A stretch of DNA of 64,000 nucleotides from the NCBI RefSeq assembly GCF_042854845.1, contig NZ_AP031498.1, positions 682,001 through 746,000 of the forward strand. Direction: 5' to 3'. This document shows positions 26,582 through 35,735 of this stretch, one piece after another. The stretch is from Maricurvus nonylphenolicus (GTDB lineage: Bacteria > Pseudomonadota > Gammaproteobacteria > Pseudomonadales > Cellvibrionaceae). The notes beneath the pieces were generated by a model. It searched no databases, was not told where the DNA came from, and worked only from the letters and a program-made list of their open reading frames with translations. The translations under genes and the position numbers were made by a program. Every line of letters begins with the position of its first letter. The first letter of the stretch is position 1.

Positions 26582-28180
26582 GTGGTTGAGGTAAAGCGAA
26601 ATCTTTTGCAAAGCGTAATATGGATTGTTCCGGTATTGACGTTGTTGTTCTTTGCTAACGCGGGCGATGCCAGTGAAAAGATCCTTCAACAAAAATGTAT
26701 GGGGTGTCACATCCCTGAAAGCTTTGAACCGCTAAAGCTCAGTCGAATCAGTCATCAACGCAAAAGCCCGGAAGGCTGGTTGATGACTATTGGGCGTATG
26801 CAGGTAATGCATGGGTTGCAGATCAGTGAAAAAGAGCGTGCGGCATTGGTACAGCATTTGGCCGATACCCAGGGACTGGCGCCCAGCGAATCAAAGCCTT
26901 ACCGCTATATTCTTGAGCGTCGACTGAATCATTCCGAACAGCGTCAGCCCGAGCTTGCGGAAATGTGTGCCCGCTGTCATTCCGAGGCCAGAGTGGGATT
27001 ACAGCGTCGGGAAGAAAGTGAGTGGCGTCATCTGGTGCATTTCCATTTAGGGCAGTGGCCAAGTGTTGAGTTCTCTGCCATGGGGCGAGATCGGGATTGG
27101 CTGGGTATTGCGCTGAATGAAGTGGTTCCCTATCTAGGCGAGAAATACCCATTGGAGTCTGAAGCCTGGAGCGATTGGCAGCAAGAGAAGAAGCAAAATA
27201 TTGAAGGCCGCTGGCGCTTGGTTGGCAGCATGCCAGGTAAGGGAGATTTTCAGGGCGATGTCACTGTGGCCGGATTAAATAAAGGCAAAGCATCTATGCA
27301 CTTTACAGGCGAGTTTGCCAATGGTGAGAAGCTTAAAGGTGAAGGTGAGCTAGTCCTATACAGCGGTTACGAGTGGCGCGGATCATTGGCCGCGGGAGAG
27401 CAGCGTTACAAACAGGTATTTGCGTTAAGTGAGGATGGAAAATCGTTAAGCGGGCGTATGTATCTCAGTGATCACGAAGAGTTAGGGGTGGATATTCACG
27501 GTGTACGTGGTGATGAAAGCAAACTTCTGGCGATGAGCCCGAATTATATTGCCGCGGGAAATGAAGCTGTTATCTCTATTCGTGGAGCCAACCTGAAAGG
27601 CGCTGTAACGCTCGGTGAAGGATTGGAATTGGTGTCAGAAATTGCACGTTCTGAGGATGAAATTCTTGTTCAGGTTAGAGCGGGAAAAACGGCTACAGCT
27701 TTCAATGCTTCAGTTTCCGTAGGCAACGTAAAAAAGACTAATGCGATTACGATTTACGACCGCGTCAGCGAAATACGCATCGAGCCGGGATATGCCGTTG
27801 CGAGAGTCGGTGATGGTGGCGGTAGTCAGGGCAAAGTTAAAGCCGCCTTTGAGGCTGTGGGTTATGCCGCGGGTAAAGATGGTATAGCAGGTACCAGTGA
27901 TGATCTGAAGATCGGGGTGTTACCGGCGACCTGGCGTATAGCCGCCTTCAGCGCCAAGGCAGAGGAAGACCGCGATGTGGAATTTGCCGGTGTGATAAAC
28001 GCTAAAACCGGTGTCTTTACGCCAGGGGATGCAGGGCCAAACCCCAAGCGTAAGTTTAAAACCAATAATGCAGGGCATCTTAGCGTGATAGCCGAGGTCT
28101 TGGATGGAGAGCAATTGGTAAAGGGAACCAGTGAATTGATCGTAACGGTTCAGCGTTGGAACAATCCACCGATTCGTTAA
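26582..28180 (+). CDS. qhpA: Quinohemoprotein amine dehydrogenase alpha subunit (dihaem)
   Basis: The alpha subunit carries two c-type haems that pass electrons from the quinone cofactor of the gamma subunit to periplasmic carriers. A signal peptide covers about residues 1-30 (LLQSVIWIVPVLTLLFFANA). Haem sites are CMGCH (39-43) and CARCH (129-133). Three beta-barrel/immunoglobulin-like domains follow, as in the Paracoccus and Pseudomonas enzymes; SPNYIAAGNEAVISIRGANL marks one. GTG 26582 is chosen: GGGAG stands six bases before it and the signal peptide then begins properly (532 residues). An upstream in-frame ATG (26510) would add 24 residues before the signal. Confidence 0.93.
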   Translation: MVEVKRNLLQSVIWIVPVLTLLFFANAGDASEKILQQKCMGCHIPESFEPLKLSRISHQRKSPEGWLMTIGRMQVMHGLQISEKERAALVQHLADTQGLAPSESKPYRYILERRLNHSEQRQPELAEMCARCHSEARVGLQRREESEWRHLVHFHLGQWPSVEFSAMGRDRDWLGIALNEVVPYLGEKYPLESEAWSDWQQEKKQNIEGRWRLVGSMPGKGDFQGDVTVAGLNKGKASMHFTGEFANGEKLKGEGELVLYSGYEWRGSLAAGEQRYKQVFALSEDGKSLSGRMYLSDHEELGVDIHGVRGDESKLLAMSPNYIAAGNEAVISIRGANLKGAVTLGEGLELVSEIARSEDEILVQVRAGKTATAFNASVSVGNVKKTNAITIYDRVSEIRIEPGYAVARVGDGGGSQGKVKAAFEAVGYAAGKDGIAGTSDDLKIGVLPATWRIAAFSAKAEEDRDVEFAGVINAKTGVFTPGDAGPNPKRKFKTNNAGHLSVIAEVLDGEQLVKGTSELIVTVQRWNNPPIR

Positions 28181-28219
28181 CACGAATACGCGATAGAGAA
28201 ATTTATATGAGAGGTTTAT

Positions 28220-29650
28220 ATGAATAGCATCGTTCGAACCGTAGCCAACAATAGCCATCGCTTTACCGTTGATGACCGTGAAATGCTTTTCCATGTGCCA
28301 ACCAGTGGTTTATTTGAATTGGATGCTGTCTCTTCACACATTCTAGAGGCGTGTGATAACCCACAAGGTGAGTCAGTGATGAGCTTGTTGGGCAAGCTGG
28401 CAGAGCCTTGCCCGTCCAGTGAGATAGTCGATACCGTTGCGCAACTGGGTGATTTAAAACTTATCAGCAGTGATGGGGTAGAGGCCTTTAATTCCGAGGT
28501 AAAATCGCTGGAACAGATTCCCTTGGCAACATTGGTACTCAACGTGAATACCGGTTGCAATCTGAGTTGCAGTTATTGTTACAAAGAGGATCTGGATAAG
28601 CCGAATAATGGCCAGAAGATGAGCTTTGAGACGGCCAAGCAATCAATCGAAATGATGCTCACGGAATCTCCGGATCAGCCTCGCTACAATATCGTATTTT
28701 TTGGCGGTGAGCCGCTTAGCAATATGCCGTTAATTCGGGATGTAGTCAGTTATGCTGAAAAACGCTTTGCAGAGATAAATCGGCCCATCGATTTTTCACT
28801 AACAACCAATGCCACGATGTTAACTGAAGAGATTGTAGCTTATCTCAACGAGCATCGGATTGGTGTCGCCATCAGTATCGATGGTCCAAAAGCCGTACAT
28901 GACAAAAATAGAATCACGGTAAGTGGTCAAGGTACTTATGATGTTGTGCGCCGTAAGATCGAGATGCTGATGCAGGGCTATTCGGCCAGGCCGATTGGTG
29001 CTCGCGTCACGCTGACCAAGGGCGTAACGGATATTGAAAATATTTGGGACCACCTGTTTAACGAGCTAGGCTTTAGTGAGGTGGGGTTTGCACCGGTCAC
29101 GTCTGGCGATATCAGTTATTACAATTTATCAGAGCAAGAGCTGGAAGCTGTCTTTAGTAATATGAAAGCCCTGGGCCGGCGCTATATTGATGCGGCAGCG
29201 AAAGGCCAAAGTATTGGTTTTTCCAATATGCACCAGATGCTCACCGATATTCATGAAGGAACCAAAAAAGCACTGCCTTGCGGTGCGGGCGCAGGCATGG
29301 TCGCCATTGATCATAGTGGTGGCGTTAACCTTTGCCACCGTTTTACCGGGTCGGATCTACCATTGTTTGGTTCAGTTTCTGAAGGTTTGGATCGTGAAGC
29401 CTTAACCGGCTTTTTAGAAACTCGCATGGATAGAACCGATAAAGGCTGCAATACATGCTGGATTCGTAACCTTTGTTCCGGTGGTTGTTATCACGAAAGT
29501 TATGCCCGTTACAGTGATCCACAAAAACCTGTGTACCACTACTGTGACTTGATGCGAGACTGGATAGATTTTGGTCTCAAAGCCTACAGCGAAATTACTC
29601 AGGCCAATCCAGACTTTATGGATACTTACATTGCTCCTCGTCGAGGTTGA
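28220..29650 (+). CDS. qhpD: Radical SAM/SPASM peptide cross-linking enzyme QhpD
   Basis: QhpD forms the three intra-peptide Cys-to-Asp/Glu thioether bonds in the gamma subunit precursor in the cytoplasm. The 476-residue protein has an N-terminal PqqD-like leader-binding region (about 10-90, TSGLFELDAVSSHILEACDN), the SAM cluster motif CNLSCSYC (Cys113, 117, 120), and a C-terminal SPASM domain with GCNTCWIRNLCSGGCYHESY. A GAGAGG site precedes the ATG. It sits between qhpA and qhpC; its stop is five bases before the qhpC start. Confidence 0.95.
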   Translation: MNSIVRTVANNSHRFTVDDREMLFHVPTSGLFELDAVSSHILEACDNPQGESVMSLLGKLAEPCPSSEIVDTVAQLGDLKLISSDGVEAFNSEVKSLEQIPLATLVLNVNTGCNLSCSYCYKEDLDKPNNGQKMSFETAKQSIEMMLTESPDQPRYNIVFFGGEPLSNMPLIRDVVSYAEKRFAEINRPIDFSLTTNATMLTEEIVAYLNEHRIGVAISIDGPKAVHDKNRITVSGQGTYDVVRRKIEMLMQGYSARPIGARVTLTKGVTDIENIWDHLFNELGFSEVGFAPVTSGDISYYNLSEQELEAVFSNMKALGRRYIDAAAKGQSIGFSNMHQMLTDIHEGTKKALPCGAGAGMVAIDHSGGVNLCHRFTGSDLPLFGSVSEGLDREALTGFLETRMDRTDKGCNTCWIRNLCSGGCYHESYARYSDPQKPVYHYCDLMRDWIDFGLKAYSEITQANPDFMDTYIAPRRG

Positions 29651-29655
29651 ACATA

Positions 29656-30003
29656 ATGAAACATTTAAAACCAATGAATAAGAAGGCGCAGCTATTGGAT
29701 GCTGCCGTAGAAAAGACCGATGGGCGTGGTGAAAAACAAGGGCTTGAAGAAGTTGTCGCCATGCAGAGTATTGTGGGCTGCACAGGTACCACGGATCCGG
29801 GCTGGGAAGTCGACGCCTTTGGCGGTGTGGCCGGCTTGTGTCAGCCGATGGAGTCGGATCTATACGGTTGTGCTGATCCCTGCTGGTGGCCGGCACAAGT
29901 GCCGGACATTATGAATACCTACCCGGATTGGGGCAAAGGTGCAGATTCGGCGGGAGAGGATTGGCGCAAGCTGGGTGAAGTCTTTCCCGGTGATAAAAAG
30001 TAG
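29656..30003 (+). CDS. qhpC: Quinohemoprotein amine dehydrogenase gamma subunit (CTQ peptide precursor)
   Basis: This small catalytic subunit carries cysteine tryptophylquinone and three thioether bridges. Aligning its VGC with Cys7 of the Paracoccus mature chain, every modified residue is present at the known number: Cys7-Glu16, Cys27-Asp33, Cys41-Asp49 for thioethers and Cys37-Trp43 for the quinone (segment YGCADPCWWPAQVPD). With ATG 29656 (GAGG nine bases upstream) the precursor has 115 residues and a leader of about 35. A third in-frame ATG at 29674 would give a leader of about 29, closer to the 28 reported in Paracoccus, but lacks a ribosome site. There is no Sec signal, consistent with a dedicated exporter. 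Confidence 0.96.
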   Translation: MKHLKPMNKKAQLLDAAVEKTDGRGEKQGLEEVVAMQSIVGCTGTTDPGWEVDAFGGVAGLCQPMESDLYGCADPCWWPAQVPDIMNTYPDWGKGADSAGEDWRKLGEVFPGDKK

Positions 30004-30013
30004 GGGAGTTAAG

Positions 30014-31216
30014 ATGATGCTAAAACGGCTAAATAAAATAGTGGGTTGTGAACCGGTGGTGTTGTGCTTGCTACTGTTGGCTTGGACGTCGAGTTCAGTA
30101 GCGGTGGATTCTGTAGCCCGGGATTATGTGATTCGGGATTATATGGTAGCTGTAAATCGGCCGAACAATCTTCACTTTATCGATTTACACACTGAAACTA
30201 TTGTTCGCACCTGCAAACTACCTTCGAGTGTGGCGCCTGGTACGGTAGTGATGTCACCCGATAAGTTAACGGCTTATGTTTTGGGTGGGCGGTTTGATCG
30301 TATTTTCGGTGTCAAGATAAATAACTGTGATTTGGTCTTTGATGCCAGCTTCACCTCTGGCAACGAACGAATTAAAAGTATTGCTTCATTAGCGGTAAGT
30401 CCTGACGGAGAAGAAATTTATACCGTTCACAATCCTGTGCGAATTATGAATGATCACTATCAGGTCATGGATCCGCGGTTTGTGGCCTATCGGGCAAAAG
30501 ATGGCGTGGGCGCTAAACCGGCCAAATCTTTTTATGTACCGCGACAAATTAATATTATGGCCACGGGTCATGACGGGCGTGTGTATTTATCGGGGCCAGA
30601 TGTCTATGTAATAGATCCTGATTCCGGAGCATTGGCTGTGGCTATTGCCAGTCGTACCAGTCAGCGTAAGGGCTACGGACAACCGGATATTCTCACCGTA
30701 TGGCCGGTGGGCAGTGTCAATAACGAATTTGTGCGAATGTACACAGTGGCTAAATATACGGATGGTACTGCTAACCCGGAAACCACAGAATGGAAATGGG
30801 GATTCGAGCGGGTAGACCTTGCCACCGGCAAAACAGAAGTAAAAGACTTCTCGGATTTGGAGGAGGTCTATTTTACCGGCATGCATAGGCCCGGACACCC
30901 GGATGAGTTTTATCAGGTGCTTACTCAGCTAAAGCGTAACAGCGTCTCGAAGCAACAGGGCATCAAAAAGGTTGACCTGGATCGAACTTATTACTGTATT
31001 AACTTTTCCACGGATGGCAGCAAAATCTATTTAGGCGGAACCTATAACGATATCGCTATTTACGATGCCGAGACATTGACTAAATTAAGCAATCTGGTCC
31101 TGCCGGGTGGAGATATGTCTATGGCTACTCCACAGGTATTTTCTCTACCTGTGGATAAAGTGGTTTACTCGCCTCAGGGCGATGCATACGGATCAAATCT
31201 AACGGCTTCAAAATAA
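30014..31216 (+). CDS. qhpB: Quinohemoprotein amine dehydrogenase beta subunit
   Basis: The beta subunit is a seven-bladed propeller that, with gamma, forms the active site. The 400-residue product starts MMLKRLNKIV with a signal peptide to about residue 30 (VVLCLLLLAWTSSSVA). Repeated blade strands are visible (SLAVSPDGEEIYTVHN, INFSTDGSKIYLGGTYNDIA). ATG 30014 has GGGGAG seven bases before it; the frame remains open upstream to 29939, inside qhpC, without a ribosome site. It begins ten bases after the qhpC stop. Confidence 0.94.
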   Translation: MMLKRLNKIVGCEPVVLCLLLLAWTSSSVAVDSVARDYVIRDYMVAVNRPNNLHFIDLHTETIVRTCKLPSSVAPGTVVMSPDKLTAYVLGGRFDRIFGVKINNCDLVFDASFTSGNERIKSIASLAVSPDGEEIYTVHNPVRIMNDHYQVMDPRFVAYRAKDGVGAKPAKSFYVPRQINIMATGHDGRVYLSGPDVYVIDPDSGALAVAIASRTSQRKGYGQPDILTVWPVGSVNNEFVRMYTVAKYTDGTANPETTEWKWGFERVDLATGKTEVKDFSDLEEVYFTGMHRPGHPDEFYQVLTQLKRNSVSKQQGIKKVDLDRTYYCINFSTDGSKIYLGGTYNDIAIYDAETLTKLSNLVLPGGDMSMATPQVFSLPVDKVVYSPQGDAYGSNLTASK

Positions 31217-31259
31217 CTATTGGAGATAAAGGTTCTCTGGTTTAATAAAATAAAAATAA

Positions 31260-31281
31260 TATAGGACGGTTGATCTAAAAG
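31260..31281. promoter_or_regulatory. Operator-like motif, site d
   Basis: TATAGGACGGTTGATCTAAA is a set member upstream of the TonB receptor gene. Its TTGATC (31270-31275) is also the likely -35 box. Confidence 0.72.
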
Positions 31282-31299
31282 GTTGGTTGTGGCTATAGT
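31270..31299 (+). promoter_or_regulatory. Promoter of the TonB receptor gene in the qhp locus
   Basis: TTGATC, 18-base spacer, TATAGT (31294-31299). Site d overlaps the -35 and site e lies just downstream of the start point, the geometry of a repressed promoter. Confidence 0.6.
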
Positions 31300-31311
31300 G
31301 TTTATGTGTAA

Positions 31312-31333
31312 ATTAGGACAGTAGATCTAAAAT
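31312..31333. promoter_or_regulatory. Operator-like motif, site e
   Basis: ATTAGGACAGTAGATCTAAA is in direct orientation to site d and exactly 52 bp from it, the same spacing as sites b and c. Confidence 0.72.
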
Positions 31334-31442
31334 GGATGTAAGTAGTTCTTTCGAGTAATCCGGGGAGCTATCTAGAAAATAATGATTACAGTGTTTGCGA
31401 AAAATAATAAATATTTATCAAAGCAACAATGAGGAGAGTAAG

Positions 31443-33800
31443 ATGAAAAAACTGATGAGCTTACAGCCAACGCTACTGGCGAGCGCTATTGCGATGAGCA
31501 CCGCCTCGGTGAGTGTTGGAACGTCTGCTGCAGTATTTGATCTTGAAGAAGTCGTGGTAACCGCACAAAAACGTGAACAGAGTGCCCAGGATATCGGTAT
31601 TGCCGTCACCGCATTCTCCGGTGACCAGCTTAAGGAGTTAGGTTATTCCAATGCACAGCAGGTCACTGCTATGTCACCTGGCGTCACCACCATCCAGCCC
31701 AATGGTCCTTCGTCCTTTTTCGTTAGTGTACGTGGTGTCGGTCAAAACGATTTCTCGGGTGATCACCAGGAATCCCCTGTCGCCATCTATGTTGATGAAG
31801 CTTATGTCAGTGCTGCTTCAGGCGCCGGTTTCCAGCTGTTTGATATAGAGCGTACCGAAGTTTTACGTGGTCCACAGGGAACGTTGTTTGGACGTAATGC
31901 AACCGGTGGTCTGGTGCACTACATCACCAAAAAGCCAACCCAGGAATTTGAGGCCTATACCGATTTAACCATTGGTGAATACAATCAAAGAAAAGTTGAA
32001 GGTGCTATCAGTGGTCCTATCACTGAAGATATAGCCGGGCGTTTTTCATTTGTGAAAAATAAGCATGATCCTTATATCAAAAATAACATCGGTAAGGATC
32101 TTAACAATGGTGATGATTGGGCGGTGCGTGGTCAGCTGCTGTTTAATCTCAATGATGAAGCGGAGTGGTTAATCAGTGCCCGTGCTTCTGAGCAAGATAT
32201 CGATTCCGGTTTCTTTGAGCATAGCTCCGCGCGTATTAATCCTGCTACTGGACTGGGTGAGCACTACAATGGCCCCGATTTAACCGGTGAGCCGGGTTCA
32301 TCGGCGACCTCTTATCAGGAGCCTAACGATGGAGTGCACGAAGGTTCATACAACTTCATCGGCCATAACAAGATTGAAACCTGGGGACTGACCAGTAATC
32401 TGAGTTGGGGCTTTGAAAGTTTTGATCTGGCTGTGATTACCGATTTCTGGCATTTGGAAAAAGACTATATTGAAGACTCCGATGCCAGCCCCAATGACTT
32501 CTTTAACTTTTTCCTCACCAGTGATTTGGATCAATTCTCCCAGGAGGTTCGCTTAAGCGGAGAAACCGAGTCTATGCGTTGGGTGACTGGCGGTTATTAC
32601 CTGAAGATTGATGGTGATTTTTCTAATGGTGGTCCAGCGGAAAACTTTTTCTCCGCCGCATTGGCAACGTCGCTGGCAGGTACGGGTGTTGGCTTAAGCA
32701 GCCCGTTTGAAACCGAGACAGAATCCTACGCGGTATTTGGCCAGGTTGAATTTGATTTGACCGAAGATGTGGCCTTTATTGCTGGCTTGCGCTGGTCACG
32801 AGAACAGAAAACCACGGAGTACAATTCGTCCCTGGTGTCTTTTGTTTCCCCCAATGATCTGACTATTACCGATCCAGATGTCTTGGGCCTGGGTGGTACC
32901 TATTTTAGTTACGGTAAGGATGGCGCTTCCAGTGCTGGCGTAGATTTACCGGCGGGCAGTGACCCCGGTGAAATCGATGAGGATCTGATTACCGCCAAGT
33001 TGCAACTGGATTGGCATGTTAATGATGACATCTTGCTATACGCCAGTTACAACCGTGGCATCAAGGCGGGCGGTTTTAATGCGCCGCTGGATTCTACCGA
33101 TCTGATCGATGGCATATCCGCCAATGGCGATCCGCAGGATATGAAATTCGATGAAGAAGTGCTGAATGCTTATGAGGTCGGTTTCAAGTCCGTGTTGTTT
33201 GAAGGCTTGGTACAGCTTAACGGTGCCATGTACTACTACGACTACAACGATTACCAGGCATTCCGTCTTGAGGGATTAACGCAGTATGTATTTAACACCG
33301 ATGCCAAGGTGCAGGGTGGTGAGCTGGAACTGCAAGCCTCACCGATGCAGGGACTGGATGTATTGTTAGGTGTAGGTTATATCGATAACACCGTTGAAGA
33401 TGCGTATCAGCTGCCCAGTGGTGAGTTGGTTGACCGCACGGCTGTGTTGACGCCCGAGTGGAACATTAATGGCCTGGTTCGTTATGAGTGGCCTGTATTC
33501 TCCGGCATGTTAGCGGTACAGGCTGATTTTACTTACATGGATGATCACTACTTCCAGCTGAAGAATTCACCGGTGGGTAAGGAAGACGCCTATACCATCA
33601 GTAACGCGCGAATTTCCTATACCAGTGAAGATGAAAGTTGGACAGTTGCAGCCTTTGTTAACAACGTGACGGATAAGGAATACCGCACCATGGTGTTCGA
33701 CTTGGCAGCTCACCCGGCTGATGGTGGTTTTGGTATGGCTGAAAACTACTACGGCGCGCCACGTTGGTGGGGGGCAAGTTTGAGTTATAACTGGTATTAA
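31443..33800 (+). CDS. TonB-dependent outer-membrane receptor of the qhp locus
   Basis: The 785-residue protein has a signal peptide (to about residue 32), a TonB-box-like start of the plug (DLEEVVVTAQKREQSAQD), plug landmarks LRGPQGTLFGRNATGGLVHY, and a beta-barrel ending in an aromatic residue (ASLSYNWY). It would import a substrate across the outer membrane, plausibly an amine or a metal chelate for the dehydrogenase; this is inference from position. ATG 31443 follows GAGGAG. It has its own promoter with operator sites d and e, and a terminator at 33842, so it is a separate transcription unit between qhpB and qhpF. Confidence 0.92.
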   Translation: MKKLMSLQPTLLASAIAMSTASVSVGTSAAVFDLEEVVVTAQKREQSAQDIGIAVTAFSGDQLKELGYSNAQQVTAMSPGVTTIQPNGPSSFFVSVRGVGQNDFSGDHQESPVAIYVDEAYVSAASGAGFQLFDIERTEVLRGPQGTLFGRNATGGLVHYITKKPTQEFEAYTDLTIGEYNQRKVEGAISGPITEDIAGRFSFVKNKHDPYIKNNIGKDLNNGDDWAVRGQLLFNLNDEAEWLISARASEQDIDSGFFEHSSARINPATGLGEHYNGPDLTGEPGSSATSYQEPNDGVHEGSYNFIGHNKIETWGLTSNLSWGFESFDLAVITDFWHLEKDYIEDSDASPNDFFNFFLTSDLDQFSQEVRLSGETESMRWVTGGYYLKIDGDFSNGGPAENFFSAALATSLAGTGVGLSSPFETETESYAVFGQVEFDLTEDVAFIAGLRWSREQKTTEYNSSLVSFVSPNDLTITDPDVLGLGGTYFSYGKDGASSAGVDLPAGSDPGEIDEDLITAKLQLDWHVNDDILLYASYNRGIKAGGFNAPLDSTDLIDGISANGDPQDMKFDEEVLNAYEVGFKSVLFEGLVQLNGAMYYYDYNDYQAFRLEGLTQYVFNTDAKVQGGELELQASPMQGLDVLLGVGYIDNTVEDAYQLPSGELVDRTAVLTPEWNINGLVRYEWPVFSGMLAVQADFTYMDDHYFQLKNSPVGKEDAYTISNARISYTSEDESWTVAAFVNNVTDKEYRTMVFDLAAHPADGGFGMAENYYGAPRWWGASLSYNWY

Positions 33801-33841
33801 ACAGCATTCGGGTTCTCACTCTTTATTCGCAAACCCAATTG

Positions 33842-33867
33842 GCCCCGCATTACGCGGGGCATTTTTT
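33842..33867 (+). terminator. Rho-independent terminator
   Basis: GCCCCGC-ATTAC-GCGGGGC followed by A and six T residues, 41 bases after the TonB receptor stop. Confidence 0.9.
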
Positions 33868-33898
33868 CTGTATGACTTGGGGGAAATTTCAGTAAGGC

Positions 33899-33913
33899 CA
33901 CCTGATTCAGGTG
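33899..33913. promoter_or_regulatory. Short perfect palindrome before qhpF
   Basis: CACCTGA-T-TCAGGTG is a perfect 7-bp dyad 31 bases before the qhpF start. It could be an operator or a leader hairpin; it does not match the TTAGGACG set. Confidence 0.35.
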
Positions 33914-33944
33914 TGTCAAACAACGTAAACCGCCGGAAGTCGTT

Positions 33945-35735
33945 ATGTCATTATCAGTCGGTACTGTGCCTTCATCCTCAGCGATGTCGGTCGATGTTGA
34001 AAATCATACGCTAGAGGCTGAAGGTCTCAACGCCGAAAACCATAAGCTTAAAAAAGAATTGGGCTGGATTTTTGCTTTTGTAATGCCCCATCGTGCCAGT
34101 GTGCTTGGCTTGGCTCTGGTTTCCGTGTTTGCTTCATCTCTTGTGTTGGTACAGCCCTGGTTAACCAAGGAGCTTATCGACAGTGGTCTACTGGCAAAAG
34201 ACTTTTCTGCGCTCACACACATTGCCATGATGTTATTGGGTGTGGGGTTTATATCTACACTAATATCCGGTTTAACCCGTTACTGGCATACCCTGATTTC
34301 TGCCAAGATATTGTTTAGGTTACGGGAGTCGGTATACCGACATTTGCAAACCTTATCCCCGGCTTTTTATGCACGCCAGCGCCTTGGCGATGTGTTGTCT
34401 CGCGTTGATGGCGATGTGGCTGAAATACAACGCTTTGCGCTTGATGGCATATTTGCTGCGTTTAGTGGTGTGATCGGGTTAATCGGTTCGGTGGGATTAC
34501 TGTTCTGGCTGAACTGGCGTTTAGCGCTTATTGCCTTGATATTATTACCTGTGGAATGGCTCTACTTACGCATGATGCGGCCAAGGGTTGAAAAACTCGT
34601 TCGTAAGATGCGTGAGCGATCGGCGGATCTGTCTTCATTTTTAGTCGAAACGCTGGGTAGTCTTAAATTTATTCAAACCGTAGCCCGAGAGGAAGAGGAA
34701 GCCCGGCGTCTATCTTCATTAAATCGCGGCTATTTACGTAATCTGTTACAGCTGCAGATGACGGAGTTTGCGACTCAGGCTGTACCCAGTACCTTGACAT
34801 CGGCTTCTCGGGCTTTGGTATTTCTTGTTGGTGGCTATTGGGTTATTGAGGGGCAGATGGCGCTAGGTGCCTTGATAGCATTCTCCACGTATTTAGGCAT
34901 GGCGGTAGGGCCGGTGCAAACGCTGTTGGGATTGTATTTATCAGTTTCGCGTATGCGTGTCAGCTTGTCTCGTGTGCAAGCGTTAACCCAGGCTACGGCA
35001 GATATTAATCGCAATACGCAACGGGAAGTGACTTGTAAGCATTGGCAGGGTCAGTTGGCTTTTGAGGATGTGGTGTTTACTTATCCAGGCTCGCAGCAAA
35101 CCATATTGCGTGGCGCCAATGTTCAAATTCCTGCGGGCAGTAAAGTAGGTATCCATGGTCCCTCGGGGACAGGCAAAACAACGCTGGTGGATCTTTTGTT
35201 ACGTCACTATGATCCCCAGCAGGGGCGGATCACGATTGACGGCTATGATCTTCGCGATTGTGTTCTGGCCGATTGGCGTCGCCAGTTGGCTGTTGTTGCG
35301 CAGGATATCGTCTTGTTGCGCGGTACCTTGGCAGAGAATATTCGTTACGCCAATCCTGCGGCCAGTGATGAGGCGCTGATGGCCGCTGTTGAGCAGGCAC
35401 AGTTAACAGAATTGGTCGCAACATTACCTGATGGCATTGATACACCTATCGGTGAGCGAGGCATGAATCTTTCCGGTGGGCAGCGCCAGCGTATTGCATT
35501 GGCGCGTGCATTACTGCAAAAGCCTACAGTGCTGATTTTGGACGAGGCCACGTCGGCGGTAGATCTCGCTGCTGAGCGGCAGGTTATGGATGTGATCGAC
35601 AGACAGTTTGCAGATTGCACACGATTAGTTGTGAGTCATCGTGAAACACCGCTGGATAATGCCGATTGGCTATTAACGATTGAACAGGGGCGTATTGTGA
35701 TGACGAGTGTGGATGGTGGGGGTTCGTATGATTAA
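33945..35735 (+). CDS. qhpF: ABC exporter of the QHNDH gamma subunit (QhpF)
   Basis: A full-length half-transporter of 596 residues: six membrane helices (about 45-330) followed by an ATPase domain with GPSGTGKTT (near 404), the signature LSGGQRQRIALARAL (near 508) and Walker B VLILDEATSAVD (near 530). In Paracoccus QhpF exports the processed gamma peptide to the periplasm. Adjacent qhpE overlaps its end by eight bases, which supports the assignment over a general lipid or drug exporter. Confidence 0.88.
   Translation: MSLSVGTVPSSSAMSVDVENHTLEAEGLNAENHKLKKELGWIFAFVMPHRASVLGLALVSVFASSLVLVQPWLTKELIDSGLLAKDFSALTHIAMMLLGVGFISTLISGLTRYWHTLISAKILFRLRESVYRHLQTLSPAFYARQRLGDVLSRVDGDVAEIQRFALDGIFAAFSGVIGLIGSVGLLFWLNWRLALIALILLPVEWLYLRMMRPRVEKLVRKMRERSADLSSFLVETLGSLKFIQTVAREEEEARRLSSLNRGYLRNLLQLQMTEFATQAVPSTLTSASRALVFLVGGYWVIEGQMALGALIAFSTYLGMAVGPVQTLLGLYLSVSRMRVSLSRVQALTQATADINRNTQREVTCKHWQGQLAFEDVVFTYPGSQQTILRGANVQIPAGSKVGIHGPSGTGKTTLVDLLLRHYDPQQGRITIDGYDLRDCVLADWRRQLAVVAQDIVLLRGTLAENIRYANPAASDEALMAAVEQAQLTELVATLPDGIDTPIGERGMNLSGGQRQRIALARALLQKPTVLILDEATSAVDLAAERQVMDVIDRQFADCTRLVVSHRETPLDNADWLLTIEQGRIVMTSVDGGGSYD

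Noticed and set aside
24819..31333. Repeated 22-bp motif as a CRISPR-like array
   Set aside because: Spacing is irregular, sites lie in two promoters 6 kb apart and occur in both orientations; operator sites explain them better.
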